A stretch of 64,000 nucleotides of DNA. It comes from Clostridiales bacterium. Its GTDB lineage: Bacteria > Bacillota > Clostridia > Oscillospirales > Oscillospiraceae. Location of the stretch: NCBI GenBank assembly GCA_004556755.1, contig SFFW01000008.1:1-64000 (forward strand), given 5' to 3'. The notes below the pieces were generated by a model that saw only the letters and a list, made by a program, of their open reading frames with translations, made no database searches and was not told the origin of the DNA. This document shows, piece by piece, positions 6,345 through 15,094 of this stretch. Position 1 is the first letter of the stretch, and every line of letters begins with the position of its first letter. The translations under genes and the position numbers were made by a program.

Positions 6345-7646
6345 ATGGATGGAGACGGTAGTCAATTATCGCCGATAATTGCAATTCTTGCAATATTACT
6401 TCTTCTTGCCGCATATTTCGCTCTGGCGGAGACCTCGATAGCCTCCGTTTCGAAAGTGCGCATCAAAACCAGAGCCGACCGCGGAGACGATCGTGCAAAG
6501 AAAGCCCTTTGGGTGCTTGATAACTTCGACCGTGCAATAACCACGATCCTCATAGGCACCAACATCGTTCACATCAGCGCCGCAACGATCGTCACCGTAA
6601 CCGTGACGAAGCTTGTTTCCGCAAGCGGCGGCGACGTCGGTGCTGCGGTCACGATCAGCACCTTCGTCACGACCCTCGTGGTATTCTTCGCCGGCGAAAT
6701 GCTGCCGAAGAGCATTGCAAAAAAGTACAGTGAAACCATCTCTCTCGCCGTTGCGGGGACCTTAAGCATCTTCATGTGGCTGTTTAAGCCGCTTGCCATG
6801 CTCCTGTCCGCCATCGGCAACTTTGCCGCCCGCTTCGTCAAAAGCGACCCTGAGATATCCGTCACCGAGGATGAGCTTTACGACATCATCGAGGACATGA
6901 CCGAGGAAGGCAGTCTGCGTGAGGAGCAAGGCGAGCTTATATCCTCCGCCCTCCAGTTCGGCGGCACGACGGTCGAGAGCATTCTCACCTCAAGAGTCGA
7001 TCTTGCCGCAGTCGACGTCTCAATGAGCAGCGCCGACGTTCTCGATTACATACGAAGCGTGAAGCACTCCCGCCTTCCCGTTTACGAGGGCAACATCGAC
7101 AACATTATTGGAATACTTCAGATACGAACCTTCATAAAAGCCTACCTGCACGGCAGCGTCGGCGACGATATACGCCCGCTTCTTGACGAGGCGTACTTCG
7201 TCCACGAATCCATGATGATAGACGACCTGCTCTCCGTTATGAGCAAACGCCGCCTCAATATGGCGATAGTCACCGACAGCTACGGCGGCACCCTCGGTGT
7301 CGTCACGGTCGAGGACATTCTTGAGGAGCTTGTGGGCGAGATCTGGGACGAGGACGACGTTGTGCATGAGCCGTACCGCCCCCTGCCCGACGGCTCTTGG
7401 GACTGCGATGCGGAAATGGCGCTTACCGACGTTTTCGAGCTTGTCGAGTTCGAGGACCCCGAAGAGAACCCCGAATTTGCAAACAAGCTGCTCGGCAAGT
7501 GGGCATATGAGCGCTTTGCAGCCATCCCGCAGATCGGCGACAGCTTTGAGTATCACGGGCTGAAGCTCACGGTCACGGAAATGGTACACAACCGCATTAT
7601 GCGCCTCACAGTCTCCCGCATCCCGGAAGGAGGTGACGGTCGCTGA
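6345..7646 (+). CDS. CNNM/CorC-type membrane protein with CBS domains (first copy)
   Basis: About 433 residues in the 'hemolysin family' architecture. An N-terminal DUF21/CNNM domain has three to four membrane helices (LSPIIAILAILLLLAAYFALAETS, ILIGTNIVHISAATIV, GEMLPKSIAKKY). Two CBS motifs follow (SRVDLAAVDV through HSRLPVYEGNIDNIIGIL, then YGGTLGVVTVEDILEELVGEIWDE), then a CorC_HlyC C-terminal domain. Family members are tied to Mg or Na export. ATG at 6345 is preferred, although a TTG 21 bp upstream is in frame. The stop codon shares one base with the start of the second copy. Confidence 0.85.
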   Translation: MDGDGSQLSPIIAILAILLLLAAYFALAETSIASVSKVRIKTRADRGDDRAKKALWVLDNFDRAITTILIGTNIVHISAATIVTVTVTKLVSASGGDVGAAVTISTFVTTLVVFFAGEMLPKSIAKKYSETISLAVAGTLSIFMWLFKPLAMLLSAIGNFAARFVKSDPEISVTEDELYDIIEDMTEEGSLREEQGELISSALQFGGTTVESILTSRVDLAAVDVSMSSADVLDYIRSVKHSRLPVYEGNIDNIIGILQIRTFIKAYLHGSVGDDIRPLLDEAYFVHESMMIDDLLSVMSKRRLNMAIVTDSYGGTLGVVTVEDILEELVGEIWDEDDVVHEPYRPLPDGSWDCDAEMALTDVFELVEFEDPEENPEFANKLLGKWAYERFAAIPQIGDSFEYHGLKLTVTEMVHNRIMRLTVSRIPEGGDGR

Positions 7647-8911
7647 TGCTCGGCATATATCTTGCAGCCATTTTGGTCTGCGTGTTTTTCTCCAACTTCT
7701 TCTCATCCTCCGAAATGGCGTACTCCGCCTGCAATCGGGTAAGGCTTGAGAATGCAAGCGACGACGGCTCAAAGCGTGCCGCCGCCGCAGTCAAGATCGT
7801 CGAGCGCTTTGACGATACGCTTTCGACGATCCTCATCGGCAACAACCTTGTTAACATCGCTGCATCCTCGCTCGGTTCGCTTGCCGTCATGGAGCTTTTA
7901 GGCGACGGATACGCATGGGTCTCGACCGTCGTTATCACGACGCTCGTCATCATCTTCGGCGAGACGATCCCCAAGATCGTCGCAAAAAACAGCGCAAACC
8001 GTATAGCGCTGCGCCACGCCTACTTTATCCGCATTCTCAGCGTGCTGTTTAAGCCGCTCATCATGCTCGTCGTGGGACTTATCCGCCTCATCTGCCTGCC
8101 CCTCAAGGGCGAGCGCACCGACGCATCCGACGACGATGCAGTCGAGGAGCTTTCTTCCATCATCGAGACGGCGGAGGACGAATCCGTGCTTGACGAGGAC
8201 CGCTCCGAGCTTGTACAGGCGGCGATCGACTTCTCCGACGTCATGGCGTCCGAGGTCATGACCGCAAGGGTCGATATGCTCGCTCTCGACATTGAGGACG
8301 ACTGGGACGAACTGCTCAAGACCATTGACGAGTCGCCCTACTCAAGACTCCCCGTTTATGAGGACGGCGTTGACAACATTATCGGTGTTCTGTATCTTAA
8401 CCACTTCCTAAAGGCGCTTGCAGGGGACGAAAAGCCCGACATACGGAGCCTGCTCATGCCGGTCTGCTACGTCTACAAAACGATGAAGCTGCCCGCCGTG
8501 CTGAGCGAGCTGCGCCGTGCAAAGCAGCACCTTGCTGTCGTCGTTGACGAATACGGCGGCACCCTCGGCGTTCTCTCGATGGAGGATGTTCTGGAGCAGC
8601 TTGTCGGCGAGATCTGGGACGAGACCGACGAGGTCGAGGAGGAGATCGTCGAGCGTCCGGACGGACGCTTTGAGCTTGACGGCGACATGGTGATCTCCGA
8701 CTTCATTGAGCTTATGGAGCTTAACGAGGAGGACTTCGACTTTGAAAGCGACACCGTCGGCGGCTGGACGATCGAGATGTTCGGCAGCTTCCCGAAGGTG
8801 GGCGACAGCTTCGAGTACGAGAACTTCACCGTCACCGTCCTGCAAATGGACGGTCTGCGAGTGGAAAAGATCCTCGTGCAAGTCCATCCGAAGACCGAAG
8901 CCGAAGAATAA
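7646..8911 (+). CDS. CNNM/CorC-type membrane protein with CBS domains (second copy)
   Basis: A 421-residue paralogue of the preceding protein with the same DUF21, two-CBS and CorC_HlyC layout (ILIGNNLVNIAASS, GETIPKIVAKN, YSRLPVYEDGVDNIIGVL, YGGTLGVLSMEDVLEQL). The TGATG junction and shared promoter make it likely that the two are made together and form a heterodimer, since CNNM proteins work as dimers. The short linker before the CBS pair is strongly acidic (ASDDDAVEEL). An intrinsic terminator follows. Confidence 0.85.
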   Translation: MLGIYLAAILVCVFFSNFFSSSEMAYSACNRVRLENASDDGSKRAAAAVKIVERFDDTLSTILIGNNLVNIAASSLGSLAVMELLGDGYAWVSTVVITTLVIIFGETIPKIVAKNSANRIALRHAYFIRILSVLFKPLIMLVVGLIRLICLPLKGERTDASDDDAVEELSSIIETAEDESVLDEDRSELVQAAIDFSDVMASEVMTARVDMLALDIEDDWDELLKTIDESPYSRLPVYEDGVDNIIGVLYLNHFLKALAGDEKPDIRSLLMPVCYVYKTMKLPAVLSELRRAKQHLAVVVDEYGGTLGVLSMEDVLEQLVGEIWDETDEVEEEIVERPDGRFELDGDMVISDFIELMELNEEDFDFESDTVGGWTIEMFGSFPKVGDSFEYENFTVTVLQMDGLRVEKILVQVHPKTEAEE

Positions 8912-8920
8912 AGCAATAAA

Positions 8921-8951
8921 AAAGAACCAAAAGCAGAGCTTTTGGTTCTTT
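8921..8951 (+). terminator. Terminator after CNNM pair
   Basis: A 13-bp perfect stem (AAAGAACCAAAAG and complement) with a 5-nt loop, running into a T-rich stretch. Confidence 0.85.
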
Positions 8952-9045
8952 TTCTGTCCCCTTCGCAGGACGGGGGTTTACATAGGCTGTGATTTAATGT
9001 ATAATGATATGATAGAATAAATCCGAGAATCACAAAGGAATGATA

Positions 9046-10155
9046 ATGATGCTTGAATTTGAAGAATACAAGGTGAAGCTCAATGCGCTCAAGCCGACGC
9101 TTGACGATCTTCGCTCCGCTCTGCACCTTGAAGCCGCAGAGAAGGAGATCGAGGAGCTTGAGGGTCAAAGCGCAAGGGACGGCTTTTGGAACGACGTTGA
9201 AAATTCTCAGCGTGTGCAGAAGCGCTTAAAGCAGCTCAAATCCAAAACCGAAAACTATGCTTCGCTTTGCTCGAAGTGGGACGATATGTACACTCTCTGC
9301 GAAATGGCACTTGAGGAAAACGACGACTCGATGCTTGGCGAGCTTCAGACGGATTATGCGGACTTTGCCGAAAAGCTTGAGGAGACGAGGCTCAGCACCC
9401 TGCTCACCGGCGAATATGACGCAAACAACGCCATTTTGACCTTCCACGCAGGCGCCGGCGGCACCGAAGCGCAGGACTGGACGCAGATGCTGTACCGTAT
9501 GTACAATATGTGGGCGGATCGCCACGGCTACACCGTGAAGCTCATGGACTACCTTGACGGGGACGAGGCGGGAATAAAGAGCGCCACAATAATGATCGAG
9601 GGCGAAAATGCATACGGCTTCTTAAAGAGCGAGCATGGCATACATCGCCTTGTCCGCATCTCCCCGTTCGACGCCTCCGGCAGACGGCACACCTCCTTTT
9701 CGGCGGTCGAGGTCATGCCCGAGATCAGCGATGACAATGAGATAGAGCTGCGTGACGAGGACATCAAGATGGACGTTTACCGTTCCTCCGGCGCCGGCGG
9801 TCAGAAGGTCAACAAGACCTCCTCCGCAGTCCGTCTGACCCATATCCCGACGGGCATCGTCGTTGCGTCGCAGGTCGAGCGTTCGCACTTCCAAAACCTC
9901 GAAAACTGCAAAAATATGCTTCGTGCAAGGCTTGCGGAGATCAAAGAGCGTGAGCATCTTGAGAAGATCAGCGACATAAAGGGCGTCCAGCAGAAGATCG
10001 AGTGGGGCAGTCAAATTCGCTCCTACGTCTTTATGCCTTACACACTGGCGAAGGACCACCGCACGGGCTTTGAAAACGGAAATATACAGAACGTCATGGA
10101 CGGCGACATTGACGGTTTCATAAACGCCTTCCTCGCAATGAAAGCGGAAGCCTGA
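9046..10155 (+). CDS. prfB: Peptide chain release factor 2
   Basis: Releases finished proteins at UGA and UAA stop codons. The protein shows the SPF anticodon-like tripeptide in VRISPFDASG, the GGQ catalytic loop in SSGAGGQKVNKT and the usual length (about 369 residues). The programmed +1 frameshift present near codon 26 in many bacteria is absent: the frame runs straight through SALHLEAAEKE. RF2 level is therefore not autoregulated that way here. AAAGGA at 9034-9039 is too close for an ATG at 9040, so ATG 9046 or 9049 is the likely start. A terminator follows. Confidence 0.95.
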   Translation: MMLEFEEYKVKLNALKPTLDDLRSALHLEAAEKEIEELEGQSARDGFWNDVENSQRVQKRLKQLKSKTENYASLCSKWDDMYTLCEMALEENDDSMLGELQTDYADFAEKLEETRLSTLLTGEYDANNAILTFHAGAGGTEAQDWTQMLYRMYNMWADRHGYTVKLMDYLDGDEAGIKSATIMIEGENAYGFLKSEHGIHRLVRISPFDASGRRHTSFSAVEVMPEISDDNEIELRDEDIKMDVYRSSGAGGQKVNKTSSAVRLTHIPTGIVVASQVERSHFQNLENCKNMLRARLAEIKEREHLEKISDIKGVQQKIEWGSQIRSYVFMPYTLAKDHRTGFENGNIQNVMDGDIDGFINAFLAMKAEA

Positions 10156-10170
10156 AAAAGTGAATAAAAA

Positions 10171-10199
10171 CCCTCGGAAATGCAAAGCATTTCCGAGGG
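10171..10199. terminator. Bidirectional terminator between prfB and a lipoprotein gene
   Basis: CCCTCGGAAATGC and its perfect complement with a 3-nt loop, flanked by A-run and T-run, serving both convergent genes. Confidence 0.9.
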
Positions 10200-10217
10200 T
10201 TTTTATTCTTACTAATG

Positions 10218-10691
10218 TCAGACCTTGACCGACTCGGCGTAGCCCCAGAAGGTCTCAAGCTGAGCGTCAAAAAGCTCGGCAAAGGTGCCGAACTGCACCG
10301 TGTAGAAGGCGTCGTCCGCCTTATACACGACGGCGAGATACTTGTAATCCGCATCCTTTTCGCTCGCCTCGTACTGGAAGTAAACGTAATCCCCCTTGTG
10401 CATGACCGTCGCTTCAGTGTAGTTTGTGCGTTTAAGGATCTGAGCATAGTCTTCCTCGGTAAACGACGAGTCCACGCCGAGAGTTTTGAAGCTCTCGCAA
10501 AACACGGAGACCACGGCATCGTCGCTGACGAAAACCGCATCCTGCTTCTCGTTAAGCGAATCCTCCCGTGCGAAATCGTCGGTCAGCGTGATCGTAAGTC
10601 CGGCAGCCTCAAAGTCCTTCGGATTTGCGGTGCAGGCGCAAAACACAAGGAGCGCAAGCAGCAGCGGCAATAATTTAAACAGCTTTTTCAT
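10218..10691 (-). CDS. Small exported lipoprotein, function unknown
   Basis: 157 residues with a clear lipoprotein signal (MKKLFKLLPLLLALLVFCAC, lipobox FCAC). The mature part is a small acidic alpha/beta domain without catalytic motifs I recognise. It is alone between its own promoter and the shared terminator. It is likely anchored on the outer face of the cytoplasmic membrane. Confidence 0.7.
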   Translation of the reverse strand: MKKLFKLLPLLLALLVFCACTANPKDFEAAGLTITLTDDFAREDSLNEKQDAVFVSDDAVVSVFCESFKTLGVDSSFTEEDYAQILKRTNYTEATVMHKGDYVYFQYEASEKDADYKYLAVVYKADDAFYTVQFGTFAELFDAQLETFWGYAESVKV

Positions 10692-10731
10692 CGGAACACC
10701 TCAAACCTTTCTCAGCTCTTATCCCTTATCT

Positions 10732-10760
10732 ATAATAACCGTTATCCGTTCCGATTTCAA
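10732..10760 (-). promoter_or_regulatory. Promoter of lipoprotein gene
   Basis: On the minus strand TTGAAA (10760-10755), a 17-bp spacer and TATTAT (10737-10732). Confidence 0.65.
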
Positions 10761-10782
10761 GTAATTATTTGATCCTGACGCC

Positions 10783-11156
10783 TCAAAACACCTTGTCGCC
10801 GTTTTCAACGGGTTCCATGGGGCAGAGCAGCACAACGCCCTGTTTTGAATCCCTTCCCAGGATGCGCACCTCGCTTTTTACGCTGCCTATGTGCATCGGT
10901 TCGAGGATAAGGTTGGTGATCGCACCTGCGACGGTGGCGATCATAAGGGTGACAGCCAACGCCACAACGGTCAGCGGAAAACGACCGTATTTGCGGCATT
11001 GCCGTAAGAGCCGAGATAGCTTGCGTTTGCAATGAATATTTGGTCAACGATGTTATACAGTGCGCCCACCAAGAGCGAGATGATGCAGGGGGCGGCGTAC
11101 TGCCGCATGAGCTTGCCGATACGCTCCGTCCCCAAAAACTGATTTCCGGCGTCCAT
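10783..11156 (-). pseudogene. MATE-family efflux pump remnant, frameshifted and internally deleted
   Basis: The frame from ATG 11156 reads MDAGNQFLGTERIGKLM and VGALYNIVDQIFIANASYLG, a typical MATE transporter N-terminus, to NAANTVVF. One base is then missing (near 10977), and the next frame continues PLTVVALAVTLM. It then jumps to TVAGAITNLILEPM, which looks like a segment roughly 100 residues later in MATE proteins, and ends after an unrelated tail (VKSEVRILGRDSKQG). About 350 residues are gone. This is a dead gene. Confidence 0.7.
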
Positions 11157-11260
11157 AAAAATCAACCTTCTTACGAAAAAATAAATGCGTAATCCATAAA
11201 ATCCGGATTTACGCATTTCTGCCACACGATTTGTTTACAAATTTTATCGGATCACGCAAA

Positions 11261-11295
11261 AAAACGGCGTCTGTCATTTAGACAGACGCCGTTTT
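11261..11295 (-). terminator. Terminator of groESL operon
   Basis: AAAACGGCGTCTGTC pairs perfectly with its complement around ATTTA. The A/T runs on both sides allow termination of the leftward groEL transcript. Confidence 0.9.
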
Positions 11296-11315
11296 TCAAA
11301 GCTTTGCGTTGTATC

Positions 11316-12941
11316 TTAGTACATTCCGCCCATGTCCGGAGCCGGAGCTGCGGGTGCGGGAGGAGTGGGAATGTCGGTAACGAGGCTCTCGGTGGTCAGC
11401 ACCATCGAGGCGACGCTTGCGGCATTTTCAAGTGCGCTGCGGCAGACCTTGGTCGGGTCGATGATGCCCATGGCGATCATGTTGCCGTAGACGTCGTTTG
11501 CGGCATCGTAGCCGAAGTTGGCCTCATCGCTATCGTAAACCTTGTTGAGGATGACCGCACCTTCAAGTCCCGCATTTGCGGCGATCTGCATGATGGGCGC
11601 CTTGAGTGCCTTTGCGATCATAGCAGCGCCGGTCTTTTCGTCGCCCTCAAGAGCTGCGGTAAGCTCGTCGGCAGCCTTGGATGCCATGACGTAAGCGGAA
11701 CCGCCGCCTGCGACGATGCCTTCCTCGACGGCAGCTCTCGTTGCGTTGAGTGCGTCCTCGATGCGGAGCTTCTTCTCCTTCATCTCGGTCTCGGTCGCTG
11801 CACCGACCTTGATGACCGCAACGCCGCCTGCAAGCTTTGCAAGGCGCTCCTGGAGTTTCTCCTTGTCGTACTCGGAGTTGGTGGTCTCGATCTGAGCGTT
11901 TATCTGAGCGATGCGGGCCTTAATTTCCTCGCCGGAGCCTGCGCCGTCAACGATGACGGTGTTTTCCTTGGTGACCTTGACCTGACGTGCCTGACCGAGG
12001 AGGGAAATGTCGGCATCCTTAAGCTCCATGCCGAGGTCGGAGGAAATGACCTGACCGCCGGTGAGTATAGCTATATCCTGAAGCATTTCCTTGCGCTTGT
12101 CGCCGAAGCCGGGAGCCTTGACGCACACGCACACGAAGGTGCCTCTGAGCTTGTTGAGGATGATGGTCGCAAGAGCCTCGCCCTCGATGTCCTCCGCAAC
12201 GATGAGCAGCTTTCTGCCTGCCTTGACGACCTGCTCAAGCAGCGGGAGGATCTCCTGAATGTTGGTGACCTTCTTGTCGGTGATGAGGATGAGTGCATCG
12301 TCAAGCACCGCCTCCATCTTCTCGGTATCGGTCGCCATATAGGGGCTTAAATAGCCTCTGTCAAACTGCATGCCCTCGACGACCTCGCTGTAGGTCTCGG
12401 CGGTCTTGGACTCCTCAATGGTGATGACGCCGTTTTGAGAAACCTTCTCCATTGCCTCGGAGATCAGTGCGCCGATATGCTCGTCGCCGCTGGAGATGGC
12501 GCCGACACGGGCGATGTCGCCGGAGCCGGAAACGGGCTGAGAGTTTTCTCTGATGGCTGCGACCGCTGCGTCGACCGCCTTTGCGATGCCCTTCTTCATG
12601 GTCATGGGATTTGCGCCCGCTGCGAGGTTTTTAAGTCCCTCGTGGATCATAGCCTGTGCAAGCACGGTCGCAGAGGTGGTGCCGTCACCGGCGACGTCGT
12701 TTGTCTTGGTGGAGACCTCTTTGATGAGCTGTGCGCCCATGTTCTCGAACGGATCCTCAAGCTCGATCTCCTTTGCGATGGTAACGCCGTCGTTGGTGAT
12801 GAGCGGAGCGCCGAACTTCTTGTCAAGCACCACGTTGCGGCCCTTGGGCCCGAGGGTGATCTTGACGGTATCCGCAAGCTGGTTAATGCCTCTTTCTATT
12901 GCCTTGCGAGCTTCCTCGCCGTAAATTATCTGCTTTGCCAT
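11316..12941 (-). CDS. groL: Chaperonin GroEL (60 kDa)
   Basis: 541 residues, full length. It forms the double-ring ATP-driven folding chamber together with GroES. Signatures include TLGPKGRNVVLDKKFG, GDGTTSATVLAQAM, the AAVEEGIVAGGGSA block and a GGM-type tail (PDMGGMY). It is transcribed leftward 13 bp after groES under the CIRCE-controlled promoter. Confidence 0.98.
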   Translation of the reverse strand: MAKQIIYGEEARKAIERGINQLADTVKITLGPKGRNVVLDKKFGAPLITNDGVTIAKEIELEDPFENMGAQLIKEVSTKTNDVAGDGTTSATVLAQAMIHEGLKNLAAGANPMTMKKGIAKAVDAAVAAIRENSQPVSGSGDIARVGAISSGDEHIGALISEAMEKVSQNGVITIEESKTAETYSEVVEGMQFDRGYLSPYMATDTEKMEAVLDDALILITDKKVTNIQEILPLLEQVVKAGRKLLIVAEDIEGEALATIILNKLRGTFVCVCVKAPGFGDKRKEMLQDIAILTGGQVISSDLGMELKDADISLLGQARQVKVTKENTVIVDGAGSGEEIKARIAQINAQIETTNSEYDKEKLQERLAKLAGGVAVIKVGAATETEMKEKKLRIEDALNATRAAVEEGIVAGGGSAYVMASKAADELTAALEGDEKTGAAMIAKALKAPIMQIAANAGLEGAVILNKVYDSDEANFGYDAANDVYGNMIAMGIIDPTKVCRSALENAASVASMVLTTESLVTDIPTPPAPAAPAPDMGGMY

Positions 12942-12954
12942 GATAAATGCCTCC

Positions 12955-13239
12955 TTACTCCACTATTGCAAGAATTTCGGACTGGCGTGCGATGGTGTAC
13001 TCCACGTCGTCGAGCTTGATTTTGTTGTTGCCGTACTTTGCAAGCAGCACCTTGTCGCCGGGCTTCACGATCATAGTGACCTCGTTGCCGTCAACGATAC
13101 CGCCGGGGCCGACCTCAACGACCTCATATATTTCGGGCTTCTCCTGAGCGGAAGCGGCAAGGAAGATACCGCTCTGGGTCTTTTCCTCCGCCTTCTCCTG
13201 AGTAAGCACGACTCTGTCTGCCAAAGGTTTGAGCTTCAT
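12955..13239 (-). CDS. groS: Co-chaperonin GroES
   Basis: 94 residues (MKLKPLADRVVLTQEKAEEKTQSG ...). The mobile loop is TQSGIFLAASAQEKP, and GDKVLLAKYGNNKIKLD is the conserved C-terminal half. The GGAGG site is 8 bp before the ATG at 13239. First gene of the groESL operon. Confidence 0.97.
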   Translation of the reverse strand: MKLKPLADRVVLTQEKAEEKTQSGIFLAASAQEKPEIYEVVEVGPGGIVDGNEVTMIVKPGDKVLLAKYGNNKIKLDDVEYTIARQSEILAIVE

Positions 13240-13279
13240 ATATATTACCTCCAATAAAAATATACAACATTTCGTCGAT

Positions 13280-13306
13280 TTAGCACTCATTTGGTTTGAG
13301 TGCTAA
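13280..13306 (-). promoter_or_regulatory. CIRCE operator (HrcA binding site)
   Basis: An exact consensus CIRCE element, TTAGCACTC - 9 bp - GAGTGCTAA. It sits just downstream of the groES -10 and upstream of the start codon, the normal place for HrcA repression relieved by heat or misfolded protein. Confidence 0.97.
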
Positions 13307-13316
13307 TCTATGCTTA

Positions 13317-13344
13317 ATAATAGCACACTTTTTGAGAATTTCAA
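13317..13344 (-). promoter_or_regulatory. groESL promoter
   Basis: On the minus strand TTGAAA (13344-13339), a 16-bp spacer and TATTAT (13322-13317), ending about 10 bp before CIRCE. Confidence 0.75.
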
Positions 13345-13616
13345 GCCCCTTGACAAAAATTTGTGAAAAAAATTATATACGCCCAGCATCGGATTTTGCC
13401 TCTTGGGGAAAATTCGGTGCAAGGCATGGGGATGGAGCTTTTTTATATGAAACGTGTACGCATATAATCGCCACAAGCTACTATCGGCTCAGCGAAGTTA
13501 GCGGTACAGTGTGAAAGCCATGGCGCAGCAGGGGAGCTTGAGGGGACAAGGTCCCGCTCAAATTGGATTATAGCCATCAAAAACGTCCGTCAGGACTTTT
13601 TGACGAGCGTAGCGAG
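13345..13616. other. Gene-free stretch with small hairpins
   Basis: No coding frame with a ribosome binding site is visible. Small inverted repeats occur (GGGAC/GTCCC near 13540, CGTCA/TGACG near 13588-13605). The composition resembles repeated intergenic DNA rather than a known RNA family. I could not match it to 6S, SRP or a riboswitch. Confidence 0.4.
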
Positions 13617-13698
13617 ATTTTTTGTGAAACGCTTTTCACAAAAAATGTGGCGTCTTTTTTCTATGAAAAACAGAAAATCTGTTTTTCATAGAAAAAAG
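13617..13698. repeat. Two long perfect palindromes in tandem
   Basis: The first has 13-bp arms with a 4-nt loop (13617-13646). The second has 21-bp perfect arms with an AAA loop (13654-13698). They directly abut the terminator of the BMP lipoprotein gene. Perfect long stems of this kind suggest a recently inserted palindromic element (MITE-like) or a strong RNA structure. Confidence 0.75.
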
Positions 13699-13722
13699 GA
13701 CAGGCAAGAGCCTGTCCTTTTT
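13696..13722 (-). terminator. Terminator of BMP lipoprotein gene
   Basis: AAGGACAGGC pairs with GCCTGTCCTT. On the leftward transcript the stem is followed by six U. Confidence 0.85.
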
Positions 13723-13748
13723 GCTTTGAGTTAAATCTCAGGGGTTAA

Positions 13749-14957
13749 TTACTTGATCTTGCCCTGGTCGTCAATGGTGGTATTGGCGGAAACCTTGGGC
13801 ATTGCAGTGACGTCGTTGGAGACGGTGATCTCGCCTGCGAACATCTTTGCTACGAGTGCGATGTAGTCTTCCTTACCGAACTCGGAGGTCCACTGAGTGC
13901 TCTCCATGGGGATCTGTACGTAGTTGAGAGTGGGATCCTCACCGCTTACGAGGCCGAGGGTCTGGATCTTGCCGGCGTACTTGTCCCAGTTACCTGCAAC
14001 GATGCCCTTGAGGGTGTCGATGGTGGTGGGAGCAAGACCCTTCATTGCGGAGGTAACGGTCATGCCTTCGCCGTATTCGTCAATGATAGCAGCCTGGTCA
14101 ACGTCAACGCCGATGACCTTGCCGTTTGCCTTTGCAGCTGCCTCAGCTGCGGAGGTGTAGATGCCGCCGCCGCAAGCGAAGACGACCTGAGTGCCGCCCT
14201 GGTACCAGGTATCCATAACTGCGGTAATGTCAGCGTCGCCGAAGAACTGGCCGCCGTAGACATAGTTGATCTCGATCTGCTTGTCGAGCTCCTGTGCAGC
14301 TGCGTCAGCGCCCTGTACGAAGCCGTAGCCGTAACGGATAACTGCGGGAACTGCCATGCCGCCGAGGAAGCCGAGCTTTTCGTAACCGAACTGAACTGCT
14401 GCGTAGCCTGCCATGTAGCCGCAGAGCTCTTCCTGGTAAACTGCGCAGTAAACATTGCTCATGTCGAAGTAGTCTTTGAGGTCCCAGTTGGAGGGATTGA
14501 AGTCATACTCTTCGCCTGCTGCGCCGACAGCGGCCTCGAGGAGGTCGCCTTCTGCGACGTCGAGTGCGACGAACTTAACATCGGGGTACTGAGGAGCAAC
14601 CTCAACGAGGGTGCCTGCGAAAGCGTAGCCGGGCATTACAATGATGTTGTAGCCTTCGGAAATTGCCTGCTCGGTGGACTTAACGCGAGCGTCGGTGTTG
14701 TTGTCGGTGGGCTTGTAGTACTTGAATGCCACGCCGTTGTCCTTGCAGAACTCCTTGCAAGCTTCATAGGTGGTCTGGTTGAAGGACTTGTCGGTAATGT
14801 CGCCGTAGTCGGTGATCATTGCGACCTTGTACTCTTTGTTGGTGACTTCATAGTTGTTGCCGGCATTGGGGTCTTCCTTCTTGCCGCTGTCGCTGTTGCA
14901 AGCGCAGAGAGCAAAGACCATGCAAAGAGCAAGAAGAAGCGCTAAGAATCTTTTCAT
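13749..14957 (-). CDS. BMP-family nucleoside-binding lipoprotein
   Basis: 402 residues. Lipoprotein signal MKRFLALLLALCMVFALCAC, then a two-lobe BMP (Bmp/Med) substrate-binding domain (VAMITDYGDITDKSFNQ, FLGGMAVPAVIRYGYGF, VFACGGGIYTSA, VIGVDVDQA). BMP proteins capture purine nucleosides for an ABC importer. No permease or ATPase is adjacent, so these must be elsewhere. The next gene on the same strand is purine nucleoside phosphorylase, which supports a nucleoside substrate. ATG 14957 has GGAGG eight bases upstream, in preference to a start 42 bp earlier. Confidence 0.9.
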   Translation of the reverse strand: MKRFLALLLALCMVFALCACNSDSGKKEDPNAGNNYEVTNKEYKVAMITDYGDITDKSFNQTTYEACKEFCKDNGVAFKYYKPTDNNTDARVKSTEQAISEGYNIIVMPGYAFAGTLVEVAPQYPDVKFVALDVAEGDLLEAAVGAAGEEYDFNPSNWDLKDYFDMSNVYCAVYQEELCGYMAGYAAVQFGYEKLGFLGGMAVPAVIRYGYGFVQGADAAAQELDKQIEINYVYGGQFFGDADITAVMDTWYQGGTQVVFACGGGIYTSAAEAAAKANGKVIGVDVDQAAIIDEYGEGMTVTSAMKGLAPTTIDTLKGIVAGNWDKYAGKIQTLGLVSGEDPTLNYVQIPMESTQWTSEFGKEDYIALVAKMFAGEITVSNDVTAMPKVSANTTIDDQGKIK

Positions 14958-14988
14958 GTTTTTTCCTCCGTAAAAGTTTTTGTTTTTG

Positions 14989-15010
14989 CGTACAATCATT
15001 TAATTGTACG
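14989..15010 (-). other. Palindrome in the 5' leader of the BMP gene
   Basis: CGTACAAT - 6 nt - ATTGTACG, 8-bp perfect arms, lies between promoter and ribosome binding site. It could be an operator or an mRNA hairpin. No purine riboswitch consensus is present. Confidence 0.5.
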
Positions 15011-15028
15011 ATAACTCGTACCGCAGGT

Positions 15029-15058
15029 ATTATAGCACTAAGGGCTATACTAAATCAA
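15029..15058 (-). promoter_or_regulatory. Promoter of BMP gene
   Basis: On the minus strand TTGATT (15058-15053), an 18-bp spacer and TATAAT (15034-15029) with an upstream TGC extended -10. Confidence 0.75.
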
Positions 15059-15094
15059 GATAAAAATACACAATTTCACGCAATGTCGGTGAAA

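Noticed and set aside
14958..15028. Purine riboswitch before the BMP lipoprotein gene
   Set aside because: The leader is about 70 nt with one simple palindrome. The conserved three-way junction bases of purine riboswitches are not found.
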